A stretch of 64,000 nt of DNA from Corticium candelabrum (GCF_963422355.1 NC_085104.1:5968798-6032797); one strand, 5' to 3'; shown: positions 13,201 to 24,640, numbered from the stretch's first letter. Notes: generated by a model from the letters alone, not told the origin. Numbers and translations: made by a program.

Positions 13201-15239
13201 ACCGCGCGTCTTGCGTGATACCATGCAACAGTCCATCATGCGTTGTCGCAGGTTCCTAGCTAATCAAGAGCTCGAATTTCACTGCTTCGCCTTCTCACCT
13301 TTCTTGAATCAATCATTTATTGTTCAGCTGAAACGTGAGTGAGCATCCTAGAAAGACGTCATGAAAGAAATGTGCGACTAAAATAATTATTTCTATATTT
13401 GGTACTTCTAATTAGGACAGAACATCGGATAATTGAATGCCCGAATCGGATAACTGAACGGCCAATTCGGATAATTGCTTGCCTGAATCGGGTAACTGAA
13501 CGCTGAGTTCAGATAATTGAACGCAAAACACTCTAGTTGTCTTCAATTTTTCGTTCACGCTTCAGTCGTCTCACTCGTTTACTGAGATAGTCGCGTAACA
13601 ATGATCGCATAGTCACGTGACAATGGTTGCGTAGCAATAATTTCTATCAAAGTAACGCGCGGAAACTCAAAAAACAGACTTTTCTCTTCTTTTAGCTTTT
13701 CTTTTTCATTCCGTTTGTCCCAAATCAGTCTTCTTTTCTCTTTAGTCGCGTAAGGGAGAAAAATCGAGAGTCGTTTGACTCTCCTCGCCAAGAAATTACA
13801 ATTGAGTCGACTTCTCAAAAGAGGTTCCATGCTTCAATTTTTAGCGCATATGTTACGGAGTCAAAATTGCATTCATCTGGCATCGTCGTTTTGTCGATTT
13901 GTCTTTCTGTTTTGCCGTAAATCCGCATGACAAGTGCTGACGCACGTATATATATATAAATATATAAATATATAAATATATAAATATACTAGTAAATGCT
14001 CGGTTAGCATTGTGTTTGGCGAGCGATGGTGTTTTGTCTTTACCAATTCGCGTAACAATGGTTGCGTTACGTAGAAATAGTTTCTGTCAAACAAACGCGG
14101 GAGCTCAGGAAATAGACTTTCAGTTGCTCTTCTATAGTATTTTGCGTTCAATTATCCGTTGCTTACGGCTGTTGTGCAACTAAATAACTTACATAGTCTG
14201 CGGTTGGGCAGCTGCTCAAATATCATCATTCATCAGCTGTATAGACGCAATAATTTGTAATTAATCTTGACTTTAGCGTGAATTTGAGCGTGTATTGTAG
14301 GATAATTTCTTTTGCACTAATCTTGCTGTCCCACGTTTCCACGGAGGTCTAACTAAGCTGTTGTGAGCAAACTAAATCTACATATCTAGGAAGCCTACAA
14401 CAACGCCTTGCTCCGTCAATCGTGGTGTAATCCGCATACTTTGTAAATCACGCCTCTTGCGTGATACCATGCAACAGTCCGTCATGCGTTGGAGCGGGTT
14501 TATAGCTAATCAAGAGCTCGAGTTTCATTACTTCGCCTTTCCATCTTTCTTGAATCAATCATTTATTGTTCAGCTGAAACGTGAGTGAGCATCCTAGAAA
14601 GACGTCATGAAAGAAATGTGCGACTAAAATAATTATTTCTATATTTGGTACTTCCAATTAGGACAGAACATCGGATTATTGAATGCTCGAATCAGATAAC
14701 TGAACGCCCAATTCAAATAATTGCTTGCCTGAATCGGGTAACTGAACGCCAAGTTCGGATAATTGAACGCAAAATACTATAGTTGTCTTCAATTCTTCGT
14801 TCACGCTTCAATCGTCTCACTCGTTTACTGAGATAGTCGTGTAACAATGATCGCATAGTCACCTGATAATGGTTGCGTAGCAATAATTTCTATCAAAGTA
14901 ACGCGCGGAAACTCAAAAAACAGACTTTTCTCTTCTTTTAGCTTTTCCTTTTCATTCCGTTTGTCACTAATCGGTCTCCTTTTCTCGTTAGTCGCGTACG
15001 GGAGCAAAATCGAGAGTCATTTGACTCTTATCGCCAACAAATTACAATTGAGTCGACCCCTCGAAAGAGGTTCCATGGTTCAATTTTTAGCGCATATGTT
15101 ACGGAGTCAAAACTGCATTCATCTGGCATGGTCGTTTTGTCGATCCATCTTTCCGTTTTGCCGTAAATCCATATGACAAGTGCCGACGTACGCATATATA
15201 TAAATATATAAATATATAAATATATAAATATAAATATAA

Positions 15240-15292
15240 TATATCTCGAGCTCAATTGACATGACAAGAGAGAGGCTCGCTTCGCTCGCCAA
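15240..15292 (+). repeat. 53-bp module, one copy
   Basis: Typical copy. Its CGCCAA end is followed at once by the CAGACAGA-rich block instead of CTAGT. Confidence 0.85.
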
Positions 15293-15625
15293 CAAACAGA
15301 CAGACAGACACGCTGGCAGACAGACAGACACGCTGACAGACAGACAGACACACTGACCGACAGACAGACACACTGACTGACTCACAGACACACTGACAGA
15401 AAAACTGACAGACATACGGACAGTCAGATGGACAGACAGATGGACAGACACACCAAGGAACAAAACACTGACAGCCAGACGGACAGACAGACAAACAGGC
15501 AGATACACTGATACACAGACAGACAGACAGACACACTGACAGACAGACATCCTGACAGACAGACAGACAGACACATTGACAGACAGGTGGACAGACACAC
15601 TAACAAACATACAAACAGACATAAA
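15293..15625 (+). repeat. CAGA-rich minisatellite insertion
   Basis: About 330 bp of imperfect CAGACAGACAGACACACTGA-like repeats lie between a 53-bp module and the unit's CTAGT boundary. Another 87 bp of unrelated AT-rich sequence (15626-15712) follows before CTAGTAAATGC resumes. Open frames made only of Cys, Ser and Val residues on the minus strand are a consequence of the repeat. Confidence 0.85.
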
Positions 15626-17001
15626 TCCTACACTATGGTCATTTATCTTGAACTTTTAGTTACTAATTTGTTATAGTGATATAACGTTTACTGTATTAGC
15701 TTTGATGTTTACAACTAGTAAATGCTCGGTTAGCATTGTGTTTGGCGAGCGATGGTGTTCTGTGTTTGCCTATTCGCGTAACAATGGTTACGTTCCTAGC
15801 AATAGTTTCTGTTAGACAAACGCGGGAACTCAGGAAACAGACTTTCAGTTGCTCTTCTAAGTATTTTGCGTTCAATTATCCGATTCAGGCGTTCAATTAT
15901 CCGATTCAGGCGTTCAATTATCCGTTGCTAACGGCTGTTGTGCAACTAAATAACTTACATAGTCTGCGATTGGGCAGCTGCTCAAATATCATCATTCATC
16001 AGCTGTATAGACGCAATAATTTGTAATTAATCTTGACTTTAGCGTGAATTTTTAGCGTGTCTTGTACGATAATTTCCTTTGCACTAATCTTGCTGTACCA
16101 CGTTTCCACGAAGGTCCAGCTGAGCTGTTGTGAGCGAACTAAATCTACATATCTAGAAAGCCTACAACAACGCCTTGCTCCGTCAATCTTGGTGTAATCC
16201 GCATACTTTGTAAATCGCGCGTCTTGCGTGATACCATGCAACAGTCCATCATGCGTCGCAGCTGGTTTTTAGCTAATCAAGAGCTCGAATTTCACTACTT
16301 CACCTTCCCACCTTTCTTGAATCAATCATTTATTGTTCAGCTGAAACGTGAGTGAGCATCCTAGAAAGACGTCATGAAAGAAATGTGCGACTAAAATAAT
16401 TATTTCTATATTTGGTACTTCTAATTAGGACAGAACATCGGATAATTGAATGCCCGAATCGGATAACTGAACGGCCAATTCGGATAATTGCTTGCCTGAA
16501 TCGGGTAACTGAACGCTGAGTTCAGATAATTGAACGCAAAACACTCTAGTTGTCTTCAATTCTTCGTTCACGCTTCAGTCGTCTCACTCGTTTACTGAGA
16601 TAGTCGCGTAACAATGATCGCATAGTCACGTGACAATGGTTGCGTAGCAATAATTTCTATCAAAGTAACGTGCGGAAACTCAAAAAACAGACTTTTCTCT
16701 TCTTTTAGCTTTTCTTTTTCATTCCGTTTGTCCCAAATCAGTCTCCTTTTCTCTTTAGTCGCGTAAGGGAGCAAAATCGAGAGTCGTTTGACTCTCCTCG
16801 CCAAGAAATTACAATTGAGTCGACCCCTCAAAAGAGGTCTCATGCTTCAATTTTTAGCGCATATGTTACGGAGTCAAAATTGCATTCATCTGGCATCGTC
16901 GTTTTGTCGATTTGTCTTTCAGTTTTGCCGTAAATCCATGTGCTGACGTACGTATATATATAAGTATATAAATATATAAATATATAAATATATAAATATA
17001 A

Positions 17002-17116
17002 TATATCTCGAGCTCAATTGACATGACAAGAGAGAGGCTCGCTTCGCTCGCCAATAAATAAAATATATCTCGAGCTCAATTGACATGACAAGAGAGAGGC
17101 TCGCTTCGCTCGCCAA
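17002..17116 (+). repeat. 53-bp module, two copies
   Basis: Copies at 17002-17054 and 17064-17116, separated by 9 bp of AT-rich sequence. They are followed by a short AT tract and CTAGT. Confidence 0.85.
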
Positions 17117-18393
17117 TAAATATATAAATATACTAGTAAATGCTCGGTTAGCATTGTGTTTGGCGAGCAATGGTGTTTTGTCTTTACCAATTCGCGTAAC
17201 AATGGTTGCGTTACGTAGCAATAGTTACTGTCAAACAAACGCGGGAACTCAGGAAATAGACTTTCAGTTGCTCTTCTAAAGTATTTTGCGTTCAATTATC
17301 CGATTCAGGCGTTCAATTATCCGTTGCTAATGGCTGTTGTGCAACTAAATAACTTACATAGTCTGCGGTTGGGCAGCTGCTCAAATATCATCATTCATCA
17401 GCTGTATAGACGCAATAATTTGTAATTAATCTTGACTTTAGCGTAAACTTTTAGCGTGTGTTGTACGATAATTTCCTTTGCACTAATCTTGCTGTACCAC
17501 GTTTCCACGAAGGTCCAGCTGAGCTGTTGTGAGCGAACTAAATGTACATATCTAGGAAGCCTACAACAACGCCTTGCTCCGTCAATCGTGGTGTAACCCG
17601 CATACTTTGTAAATCGCGCGTCTTGCGTGATACCATGCAACAGTCCATCATGCGTCGCAGCTGGTTTTTAGCTAATCAAGAGCTCGAATTTCACTGCTTC
17701 ACCTTCCCACCTTTCTTGAATCAATCATTTCTTGTTCAGCTGAAACGTGAGTGAGCATCTTAGAAAGACGTCATGAAAGAAATGTGCGACTAAAATAATT
17801 ATTTCTATATTCGGTACTTCTAATTAGAACAGAACATCGGATAATTGAATGCCCGAATCGGATAACTGAACGCTCAATTCGGATAATTGCTTGCCTGAAT
17901 CGGGTAACTGAACGCTGAGTTCAGATAATTGAACGCAAAACACTATAGTTGTCTTCAATTCTTCGTTCACGCTTCAGTCGTCTCACTCGTTTACTGAGAT
18001 AGTCGCGTAACAATGATCGCATAGTCACGTGACAGTGGTTGCGTAGCAATAATTTCTATCAAAGTAATGCGCCGAAACTCAAAAAACAGACTTTTCTCTT
18101 CTTTTAGCTTTTCTTTTTCATTCCGTTTTGTCACGAATCAGTCTCCTTTTCTCTTTAGTCGCGTAAGGGAGCAAAATCGAGAGTCGTTTGACTCTCCTCG
18201 CCAAGAAATTACAATTGAGTCGACCCCTCAAAAGAGGTCTCATGCTTCAATTTTTAGCGCATATGTTACGGAGTCAAAATTGCATTTATCTGGCATCGTC
18301 GTTTTGTCGATTTGTCTTTCTGTTTTGCCGTAAATCCATGTGCTGACGTACGTATATATATAAATATATAAATATATAAATATATAAATATAA

Positions 18394-18446
18394 TATATCT
18401 CGAGCTCAATTGACATGACAAGAGAGAGGCTCGCTTCGCTCGCCAA
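18394..18446 (+). repeat. 53-bp module, one copy
   Basis: Single copy in the last, truncated unit before the Helitron. Confidence 0.85.
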
Positions 18447-18881
18447 TAAATACTAGTAAATGCTCGGTTAGCATTGTGTTTGGCGAGCGATGGTGTTCTG
18501 TTTTTATTAGAGTGCATGATATGTTTGCGTTTAAGACATGGCACGTAGCCACGCCCAGCTCTTCGCAAAATCTTAGGACGTGACGCTCCTCTAGCCGTAC
18601 AGTAACATACACCCAGCTAAACCCACGACGGTCATAACCGAAAGACCGAGAGATTTTTTGCCGACTCTGTGCAAACTTTCTTTCGTAAGCTAAGTCAAAA
18701 ATTTCAAACGCACTGTAGCTGATCATGCGCAGTAAGAACATCTTTCATTGCTGCGCAGCCAACGACGCTATATTTCCTGAGCGGTTGTGCATCGCGAGGA
18801 TACAGTACCAGAGCGATTAAGTGTGGTTACACAATGTTTTTTGCCTTTTGCCCCACCTTTGGTGCTCTCCTTGCTACAGCA

Positions 18882-19932
18882 TTACAATACAATTGCTCGA
18901 TTTGCTGAAGTAGCACTCAGCTGTTGCAGCCTAGCATCTTCCTTCAACCTGTCATTGAGGCGACTGCTCTTGCTAGAGGTGGCTATTCGTTGAAATGGAA
19001 AGGGAGGAACAAATAGCAAGTCGTTGAGGCGACGAACACGTGAACATGCCACAAATGTCAACCCAGAAGCAAATTCCCTTTTTCCCACATCGATGACTAC
19101 TTTATTGATTGTCATACCTTGGGCCTTATAAATGGTGATAGCCCAGGCTAGCTTAAGAGGCAGCTGAAGGCGAGAACACTGTTGGCTGGTTGAGAACCAG
19201 CTGCGACGAAGTGGAGCGATGAGGACAGTGCCGTCTGGGAGAGTAGGACCTGTGTAGTTGTCAAATTTTACGGTTACTGCTACAGGCAATTGCGGCGGAT
19301 TCTGGGCATCCATATAACATATTGCAACTACTGTGCCAATGGCGCCATTTACCAAGCCAACTTCAACCCATAAATTGGCAGTAAGCATGACACGGGCTGC
19401 ATGAGCAATGCAGACAATCGGCTCCAATCCACCTGCATCATCAGCCGAGGCCTTGCATGTATCTGCACCTGAATTGAGAGCCTTGATTGTGGCTACCGGG
19501 TAGTCACTCGCACGCAGCTTGCTGTTATTGTGCTCGGCAACAGCTTCGGTAGTGGTGTATAGATGCAGGGCACCAGTAAACGGTGCAATGTCTTCCACTT
19601 CAGCTGGCGTCTGTCTCATGAGATGTCTCCAATCATCAATGGTTGACTCAGCATTTCTCAAACGGAGAAGCAGGTTGCGGAAAATTTGTTGATCGGAATC
19701 TAGTCCAGCCTGCCTCATCACTTGATCTAGTACAATGGCACAATCGAACATACAATAGTTGGCACTTCCGAGATCAGACAGTTCTGTTCGAGACTCTGTA
19801 GTGTATAGTGGCAGATCCATGACAGGAGGTAACTGACCCCAATCACCAATAAGTAAGCAGGAGCATCCACCGAAAAGTTCAGCTGCTCTGTAAGTAAAAC
19901 AAAGTTGATAATATAAATGTAATTCAATCTAT

Positions 19933-19991
<59 letters not shown>

Positions 19992-20622
19992 TTGCTCACC
20001 TGTGGGGAAACACCTGACGCAAGCGTCTGTCTACTTGACCAAAAAGCTTTCTGCCTACCATGGACATCTCATCAATGATGATGTATTCTACAGCTGCCAG
20101 TGATTCTTGGATGTTTCGAAGGCGGTTGCTCTCGAGCTCTTTAAAGTCTCCTTTGATGGGAAGCCCTAACAGAGCGTGGAGGGTGTAGCCATCCACATTG
20201 AATGCAGCTACTCCAGTAGGGGCTGCGACACGAAGGACGTTTCCCAGAAGACGTTTCAAGCACTGAATGAGGTATGACTTTTCAGTTCCTGCTGTACCAG
20301 AGACAATCATTCTGAGCGGCTGCTTGCACGATGATCCATTTTCAAAATGCTCACGGACAATGTTGTAAGCATGAAGCTGGTTGCCTTGAAGACGCTCAGG
20401 ATCAGCGACCGTGTTTGTATGTTGAGGCACGTAAAACTGGCGGTGTTGAGCGATAAAGTGTGGCATTTTGTCAAGATTTTCATAAGTTTTGGCAGCTAGT
20501 GACCAGTCAACATGTCTTCTCTCATCGACTAAATTTAAAAACTGAGGTGTGTGCTGGCATAGCAGCATCCAATCCTGCACTGTGCTTGATACAATCCGGT
20601 TACTCTCCTCAGCTACTTGTTC
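18882..20622 (-). pseudogene. Helitron Pif1-like helicase domain
   Basis: Helicase exon 1 (20622-20000) has QLHAYNIVREHF, a Walker A that reads GTAGTEKS, APTGVAAFNVDGYTLHAL and Walker B IIIDEMSMVG. Exon 2 (19887-18882) has LIGDWGQLPPV and, near the C terminus, KLAWAITIYKAQGMT and FVACSRVRRLNDLL. These are the Pif1/RecD-like motifs of superfamily 1B helicases, used for strand unwinding during rolling-circle transposition. Walker A normally has Gly where this copy has Glu (GAA) before the Lys, which should abolish ATP binding. The protein ends at 18882 with ..SANRAIVL. Confidence 0.9.
19888..19999 (-). other. Helitron helicase intron with (TA)n
   Basis: 112-bp intron, donor CACAG/GTGAGCAAAG at 19999 and acceptor TTACTTACAG at 19888. 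The joined codon AG/A gives Arg and keeps frame into AAELFGGC..LIGDWGQLPPV. It holds a (TA)n tract at about 19938-19989. Confidence 0.85.
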
Positions 20623-20692
20623 CTATAATGTGCCAAGATTACCACAGTTGATATGCTAATTGTTTTAGACTCATTATAGAACGTAAACTTAC
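20623..20692 (-). other. Helitron intron, 70 bp
   Basis: Donor GAG/GTAAGTTT at 20692 and acceptor CATTATAG at 20623 (minus strand). It is phase 0: splicing joins ..NLEE to EQVAEESN in frame and skips in-frame stops. Confidence 0.8.
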
Positions 20693-22003
20693 CTCCTCTA
20701 GATTTGTTGCGCAATCTGTTCTTTCCATTGCCTCAAGTCGATGGATGTCATCTGCAAGGGATGGTGGAGAAGCACCCGATTGAAGAAAGAGGGAATATGC
20801 TGCAGCATAGTTGTCTACCCCTTCTAGAAGTTGCTCCAGTTGTCGGAACGGCTGGTACATCATGAGCTTCTGCTTGCAATATTGCTCATAGTGTGAACCA
20901 CTTGGATCTGGGGAGAAGTAAGGACGACAGATCACCACAACATCCTTTCTTCCTTGTATAAGACCATCGCCAACCCTTTTTGGAATTCTGTATTTCTGAA
21001 TGAACTGCAAGAGAGTGAGATCTTCAAACTGTTCAGTGGTGGGACGGGCAATATAGTGATCTACTTGGGAGTCGATGGTTACAGCTCTGTTGGTGTCTAG
21101 TTTGCTATCTACTTCCCGAGATCCATCCAGGCTCAGAGTGACAAAATCACGCAATGCTCTAAACATGGGCAGCTGCAAAAGTAGGTGACATGTTTCTTGT
21201 GCAGAATAGTCTCTCTGTCCAACACTATTAATCAGAAGTTTCTGCACTATTTTTATGGGCGTGGCATCATCTTTAAGGCCCTTCATGATGTGGTTGTAGA
21301 CCTCCCTCAAGGCTTTTGAGCGGGGTTCACTTTTGGTTGCATATTTAGCTACATACTCAATAACTCTATGTCTCGATACTATATACTACATGTCGACATT
21401 GGCTCTCCAAGCAGACAGCTGCACGGGGTTGTAGCTGTTGAGGAGAGTGTCATTACGTGCAGTCTGTACATGCAGCTCTCCATTCTCGGTAACAATAGCT
21501 GTCGCTGGCTGCAGTTGTTTTGGGTAGCCAAATCGACATTCTTGCTGGCCATTCCTCTTCTTGAGACAGTAAGCTGGTGAGCATCGTGTATGTCTTTGGC
21601 ATGTAGCTATCAGGTCTATTAAGTCTACTTTGAGGTCTGCCACTTCCGAGTATAGTTTGTTGCAAACATGTTGAGGCTTAGTTCTTGGAGGCGGGGCATC
21701 CTCAGCATTGCTCCCATCAGCTGCAATGCTTGGGTTTATGGTGCTGATGATTTTGTCAACAAAACTGGTGATCTCTTCGGTTGCTGAAATAACATCAGAA
21801 TCGTTTTCACAGGCCAGCAACTGCTCTACATTTGGTGCGTCCTTAAACCATGCAACACCATGTACGTGTGGACTTCCGCGATGCTGCCACTCAAACCTGA
21901 ACCAGTAGTCAGTAGTCCCAAGGATATCCACATAGAATGCATCTATGAACTTGCTGATGCGATTATAGAAGAAGAAATCAGCAACGGCCGGGTTTTCTGA
22001 CAC
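20693..22003 (-). pseudogene. Helitron Rep (HUH endonuclease) domain
   Basis: Contains FRFEWQHRGSPHVHGVAWF, whose HVH is the metal-binding HUH motif, and further on EYVAKYATK (coded at about 21333-21358), the two-tyrosine catalytic motif. Helitron Rep nicks and joins single strands in rolling-circle transposition. An in-frame TAG at 21386-21388 lies between the two motifs; the frame is otherwise continuous across it, so it looks like a simple nonsense change. The C-terminal part leads into the helicase across a 70-bp intron. Confidence 0.88.
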
Positions 22004-22030
22004 TGCAGAGCTGCGACTGGAAGAGCAATC

Positions 22031-22827
22031 TCAGTTGTCGGGGCAGATGAGACGAGCCAGCTCAGGCCACTGTGCATCTGCAGCACTGTGGGTAAAGAAA
22101 ATTGTGGGCAGTCCTAGAGTGTCAACCATGGAAATAAGCCTTGTCCTCTGCTTAAACCAGTATTGGCTGGTACCACGCAGGCTGCTGGCATAGTGCAACA
22201 CGCGATTGCTAAAGAGTTCTCCTGTACAGCCAACCATGTCTTTCAGTTCTTCCAGTGACAGACGAGCATCTTGTGGATGCTGGTTGATAAAAATTCTGCC
22301 ACTTTGCAATGCACGCCACCTCATCTCTGTGTTCAGTGCAAAGTAGCGAAACCGTGGGTGTTTGGCAAACTGACCCTCTCCATACATCATCAGATGTTTA
22401 AAGTAGTTACCAATGGTTACTGCACGTTGTCGCGGGGCCAAAAATCGCCAGCACCAGTGGGAAGTAGTGTGGGGAAGGCACACGAAATGTAACCCTCGGT
22501 GGTGAACTCGTTGACAGGAGATGCACCTCTTGAAGGCCAGGGCACAGTTTTTTTGCAAGTCGATGACAGGCGCTCTAGTATAGAATTTTTAATACTTTCC
22601 TGCTCGGTGATCTTTCTGGCTGCAATTGGCACGAATGTGCCAATGTCATTGGGGTTCTCGTCGTTCGCAGGTTGCTCGAGATCTTGTTGGTCATCAAATA
22701 TTGTTTGTTCAACTGTGCAGAGTCCAGTCAAGTCTCCGTCAGTAGACAGTTGTCTTACAGCAGCATGGTCTACTTCAATGTTGTGGTAGTACTTGTTGTG
22801 CTGTTTCAGCCACAGGAGAGCACGCAA
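22031..22827 (-). pseudogene. Helitron_like_N domain
   Basis: The upper half is open from 22827 and ends FPTLLPTGAGDF. The rest continues in another frame as LAPRQRAVTIGNYFKHLMMY, MRWRALQSGRIFINQHPQDA, FSNRVLHYASSLRGT and GLPTIFFTHSAADAQWPEL. The order and motifs are those of the Helitron_like_N domain that precedes the Rep active site. The shift lies in the A-run at 22441-22445 (one base too few). The open frame ends at an in-frame TGA (22031-22033), with family-like sequence continuing in the same frame beyond it. Confidence 0.85.
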
Positions 22828-23379
22828 ACTACCGATCTTCTTACTTTGCAGTCACGATGGGAGTTGTCATACCCTTCCTTTCTCCCGACAAGGACATCTA
22901 GATCACGTGGAAGTCTTGGCAAACTGGTAGCTAAGGTAGTGATGTTTTGTGGCAAGTTGATGACGTTACCCCTGTAGCCGTACTGTCCATACCGAAGTCG
23001 GTAGACTGACATGAGAGGCATCACTGCTGAGATCAGCATTTCCTCTGCTTGTGATAAACCCTTTGTTTCATGCAATTAAAAGTGATAAAGTCATTTTCAT
23101 GAAACATGTAGCTATCGTGTAGTAGTAATACTCACTGACCTGTAGTTCAGGTGGAACTGGTCCAGGACTCATGTTGTTTGCAGCAGAGTAGAGTTTTGGA
23201 GAAAGCTTGTCTCGACTACATCTAATGCACTCGTGTTGCGAAGTTAGCTTCATACTTGGAAATTTTTCCAGGCAAGTAGAACATGTGCAAATCTGTATGG
23301 AACACATTTCGTGATGGAATTTTATCATCTTTTTGTAAGCATGCCTTTGTTCTATGAGGGGAGGCTTATCTCTTGGCAA
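22806..23379 (-). pseudogene. Helitron DUF6570-like region
   Basis: Reads NNMSPGPVPPELQ, then after an intron GLSQAEEMLISAV, YRLRYGQYGYRGNVINLPQ and LPRLPRDLDVLV. This follows the conserved order of the DUF6570-type region found before Helitron_like_N in many animal Helitrons. A Cys-rich stretch (CTCSTC..C..C) precedes it. The intron at 23061-23139 is 79 bp, phase 0, with donor GTCAGTGAG. The frame is lost by a one-base shift near 22840-22850, after which RALLWLKQHNKYY continues in another frame. Confidence 0.75.
23061..23139 (-). other. Helitron intron, 79 bp
   Basis: Donor CAG/GTCAGTGAG at 23139 and acceptor AACAAAG at 23061 on the minus strand. Joining restores frame in phase 0 between ELQ and GLSQAEEM, which is continuous in related proteins. 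Confidence 0.75.
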
Positions 23380-24640
23380 TCTCCTCTGTTTTGGTGTAAA
23401 CTTTCAAGTCTTTCAGCTCTCTCTTGAGAAGACTCGGTAGCCAGTCTCTGGTGTTGAGCAAGTTTCATGCGCTCTAGTCTCGCAGCTCTCGTTTCAGATG
23501 ACTCATTTGCCAATCTCTTCCTCATGCCCTCCAGCCTGGCATCACTCTCTTCAGCTGACTCATTGGCCAACCTCTCACTCTGCAGAGCACGTGCATGCTC
23601 CAACCTGCAGAGATATAGCAATAAAGGTTTGAGTGTTCAAGTTAGAGTTGATTCACTATACATAGCTGACCTGGAACCTCTTTCTTGAGCTGACTCTTTA
23701 GCCAGTCTCGCAGTTTGTAAAGCACGTAAATGCTCCAACCTGCAGAGGTAGAGCAATAATATTTGAGTGGTCTGGTTACCATTGATTCACTACATAGCTG
23801 ACCTAGCACTTCTCTCTTCAGCCGACTCATTGGCCAACCTCTTACTCTGCAGATCACGGACATGCTCCAACCTGCAGAGATATAGCAATAAGGTTTCATT
23901 GGTCAAGTTAGAGTTGATTCACTATACACAGCTGACCTGGAATCTCTGTCTTGAGCTGACTCTTTATCTAGTCTCGCAGTTTGTAAAGCACGTAGATGCT
24001 CCAGCCTGCAGAGGTCGAGCATTAATATTTGAGTGGTCTGGTTATCATTGATTCACTACATAGTTGACCTAGCACTTCTCTCTTCAGCTGACTCATTGGC
24101 CAACCTCTCACTCTGCAGATCGCGGACATGCTCCAACCTGCAGAGATATAGCAATAAGGTTTCATTGGTCAAGTTAGACTTGATTCACTATACATAGCTG
24201 ACCTTGAATCTCTTTCTTGAGCTGACTCTTTATCTAGTCTCGCAGTTTGTAAAGCACATAGATGCTCCAGCCTGCGGAAGAAGTGCAATAATATTTGAGT
24301 GGTCTGGTTAGTTGGGTTATTACACTGTTGACCTAGCAGTTCTTTCTTGAGGTGACTCCCTGGCCAACCTCTGCAGTTGGAGAGCACTCATGCGCTCTAA
24401 TCTTAGTGCTCTTTCTTTAGGCGTCTCTGCTCGCCTCTTTGCTCTGTCTCTCTCATTTCTCTTCGCTAACCTTGCCTTTCTCTGTTTGCCTGACTCCGCT
24501 CTTCTTCTAGCTTTGTCTCTCTCATTTCTTTGGTGAAGTCTACCTCTCCTCTCTTCTTCACTTTCCGACCCATGACCCGCTCTATCTTTTTGCTTCCTTT
24601 TAGGCCTACTTACTGTAAGTGCAGAAATTTTCATAAGCAT
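23352..24640 (-). pseudogene. Helitron N-terminal region: STPR repeats encoded by 69-nt exons
   Basis: The sequence reads as charged 23-residue units with core LER..A...RLA.ES..ER..R, matching the STPR (score-and-three amino acid peptide repeat) family, a DNA-binding repeat known in silk-gene regulator FMBP-1 and in some transposon proteins. The first exon (right limit near 24614-24640, ending at 24333) encodes three units. Then come five exons of exactly 69 nt: 24203-24271, 24069-24137, 23937-24005, 23803-23871 and 23671-23739. A longer exon from 23604 encodes three more units, one shortened to 19 residues. Every 69-nt exon splits an Arg codon AG/G at its borders, so exons can be added without changing frame. 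Introns are 61-66 bp with CTGCAG (once CCGCAG) acceptors and GTCAGC or GTCAAC donors. A frameshift near 23375-23395 separates this region from the next. Confidence 0.8.
23605..24332 (-). other. Six mini-introns between STPR exons
   Basis: Introns at 24272-24332 (61 bp), 24138-24202 (65), 24006-24068 (63), 23872-23936 (65), 23740-23802 (63) and 23605-23670 (66). All obey GT..AG on the minus strand and interrupt the reading frame in the same phase. Introns of the same class are close to identical, as expected from recent tandem duplication of a 266-bp two-exon block. Confidence 0.75.

Larger units (their letters stand above)
10251..18506 (+). repeat. Tandem array block 2, plus orientation
   Basis: Units run 10251-11504, 11505-13009, 13010-14256, 14257-16022 and 16023-17421, with a truncated one at 17422-18506. 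The first unit is nearly identical to the 2605-3994 unit at an offset of 7627 bp. The 11505-13009 unit carries the ~200-bp terminal duplication, and the 14257-16022 unit carries a CAGA-rich insertion. The block ends abruptly at 18506 inside a unit, where Helitron sequence begins. Confidence 0.9.
18507..24640 (-). mobile_element. Autonomous Helitron, decayed
   Basis: Minus-strand element containing, in order, STPR repeats, DUF6570-like and Helitron_like_N regions, an HUH Rep domain and a Pif1-type helicase, the defining Helitron combination. The proposed 3' end is CTAA at 18507-18510 followed by T, exactly where the array text breaks off. A terminal hairpin is not obvious, so this end is tentative. 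The 5' end was not found; the right limit is the first exon. Stops, frameshifts and a damaged Walker A show it is no longer autonomous. Confidence 0.85.

Noticed and set aside
15119..15622. Cys/Ser/Val-rich 167-codon frame
   Set aside because: Translation of the CAGACAGA minisatellite; no other coding evidence.
18406..18741. 111-codon minus-strand frame crossing the Helitron/array junction
   Set aside because: It runs across two unrelated sequences and has no family resemblance; probably the Helitron 3' untranslated end.
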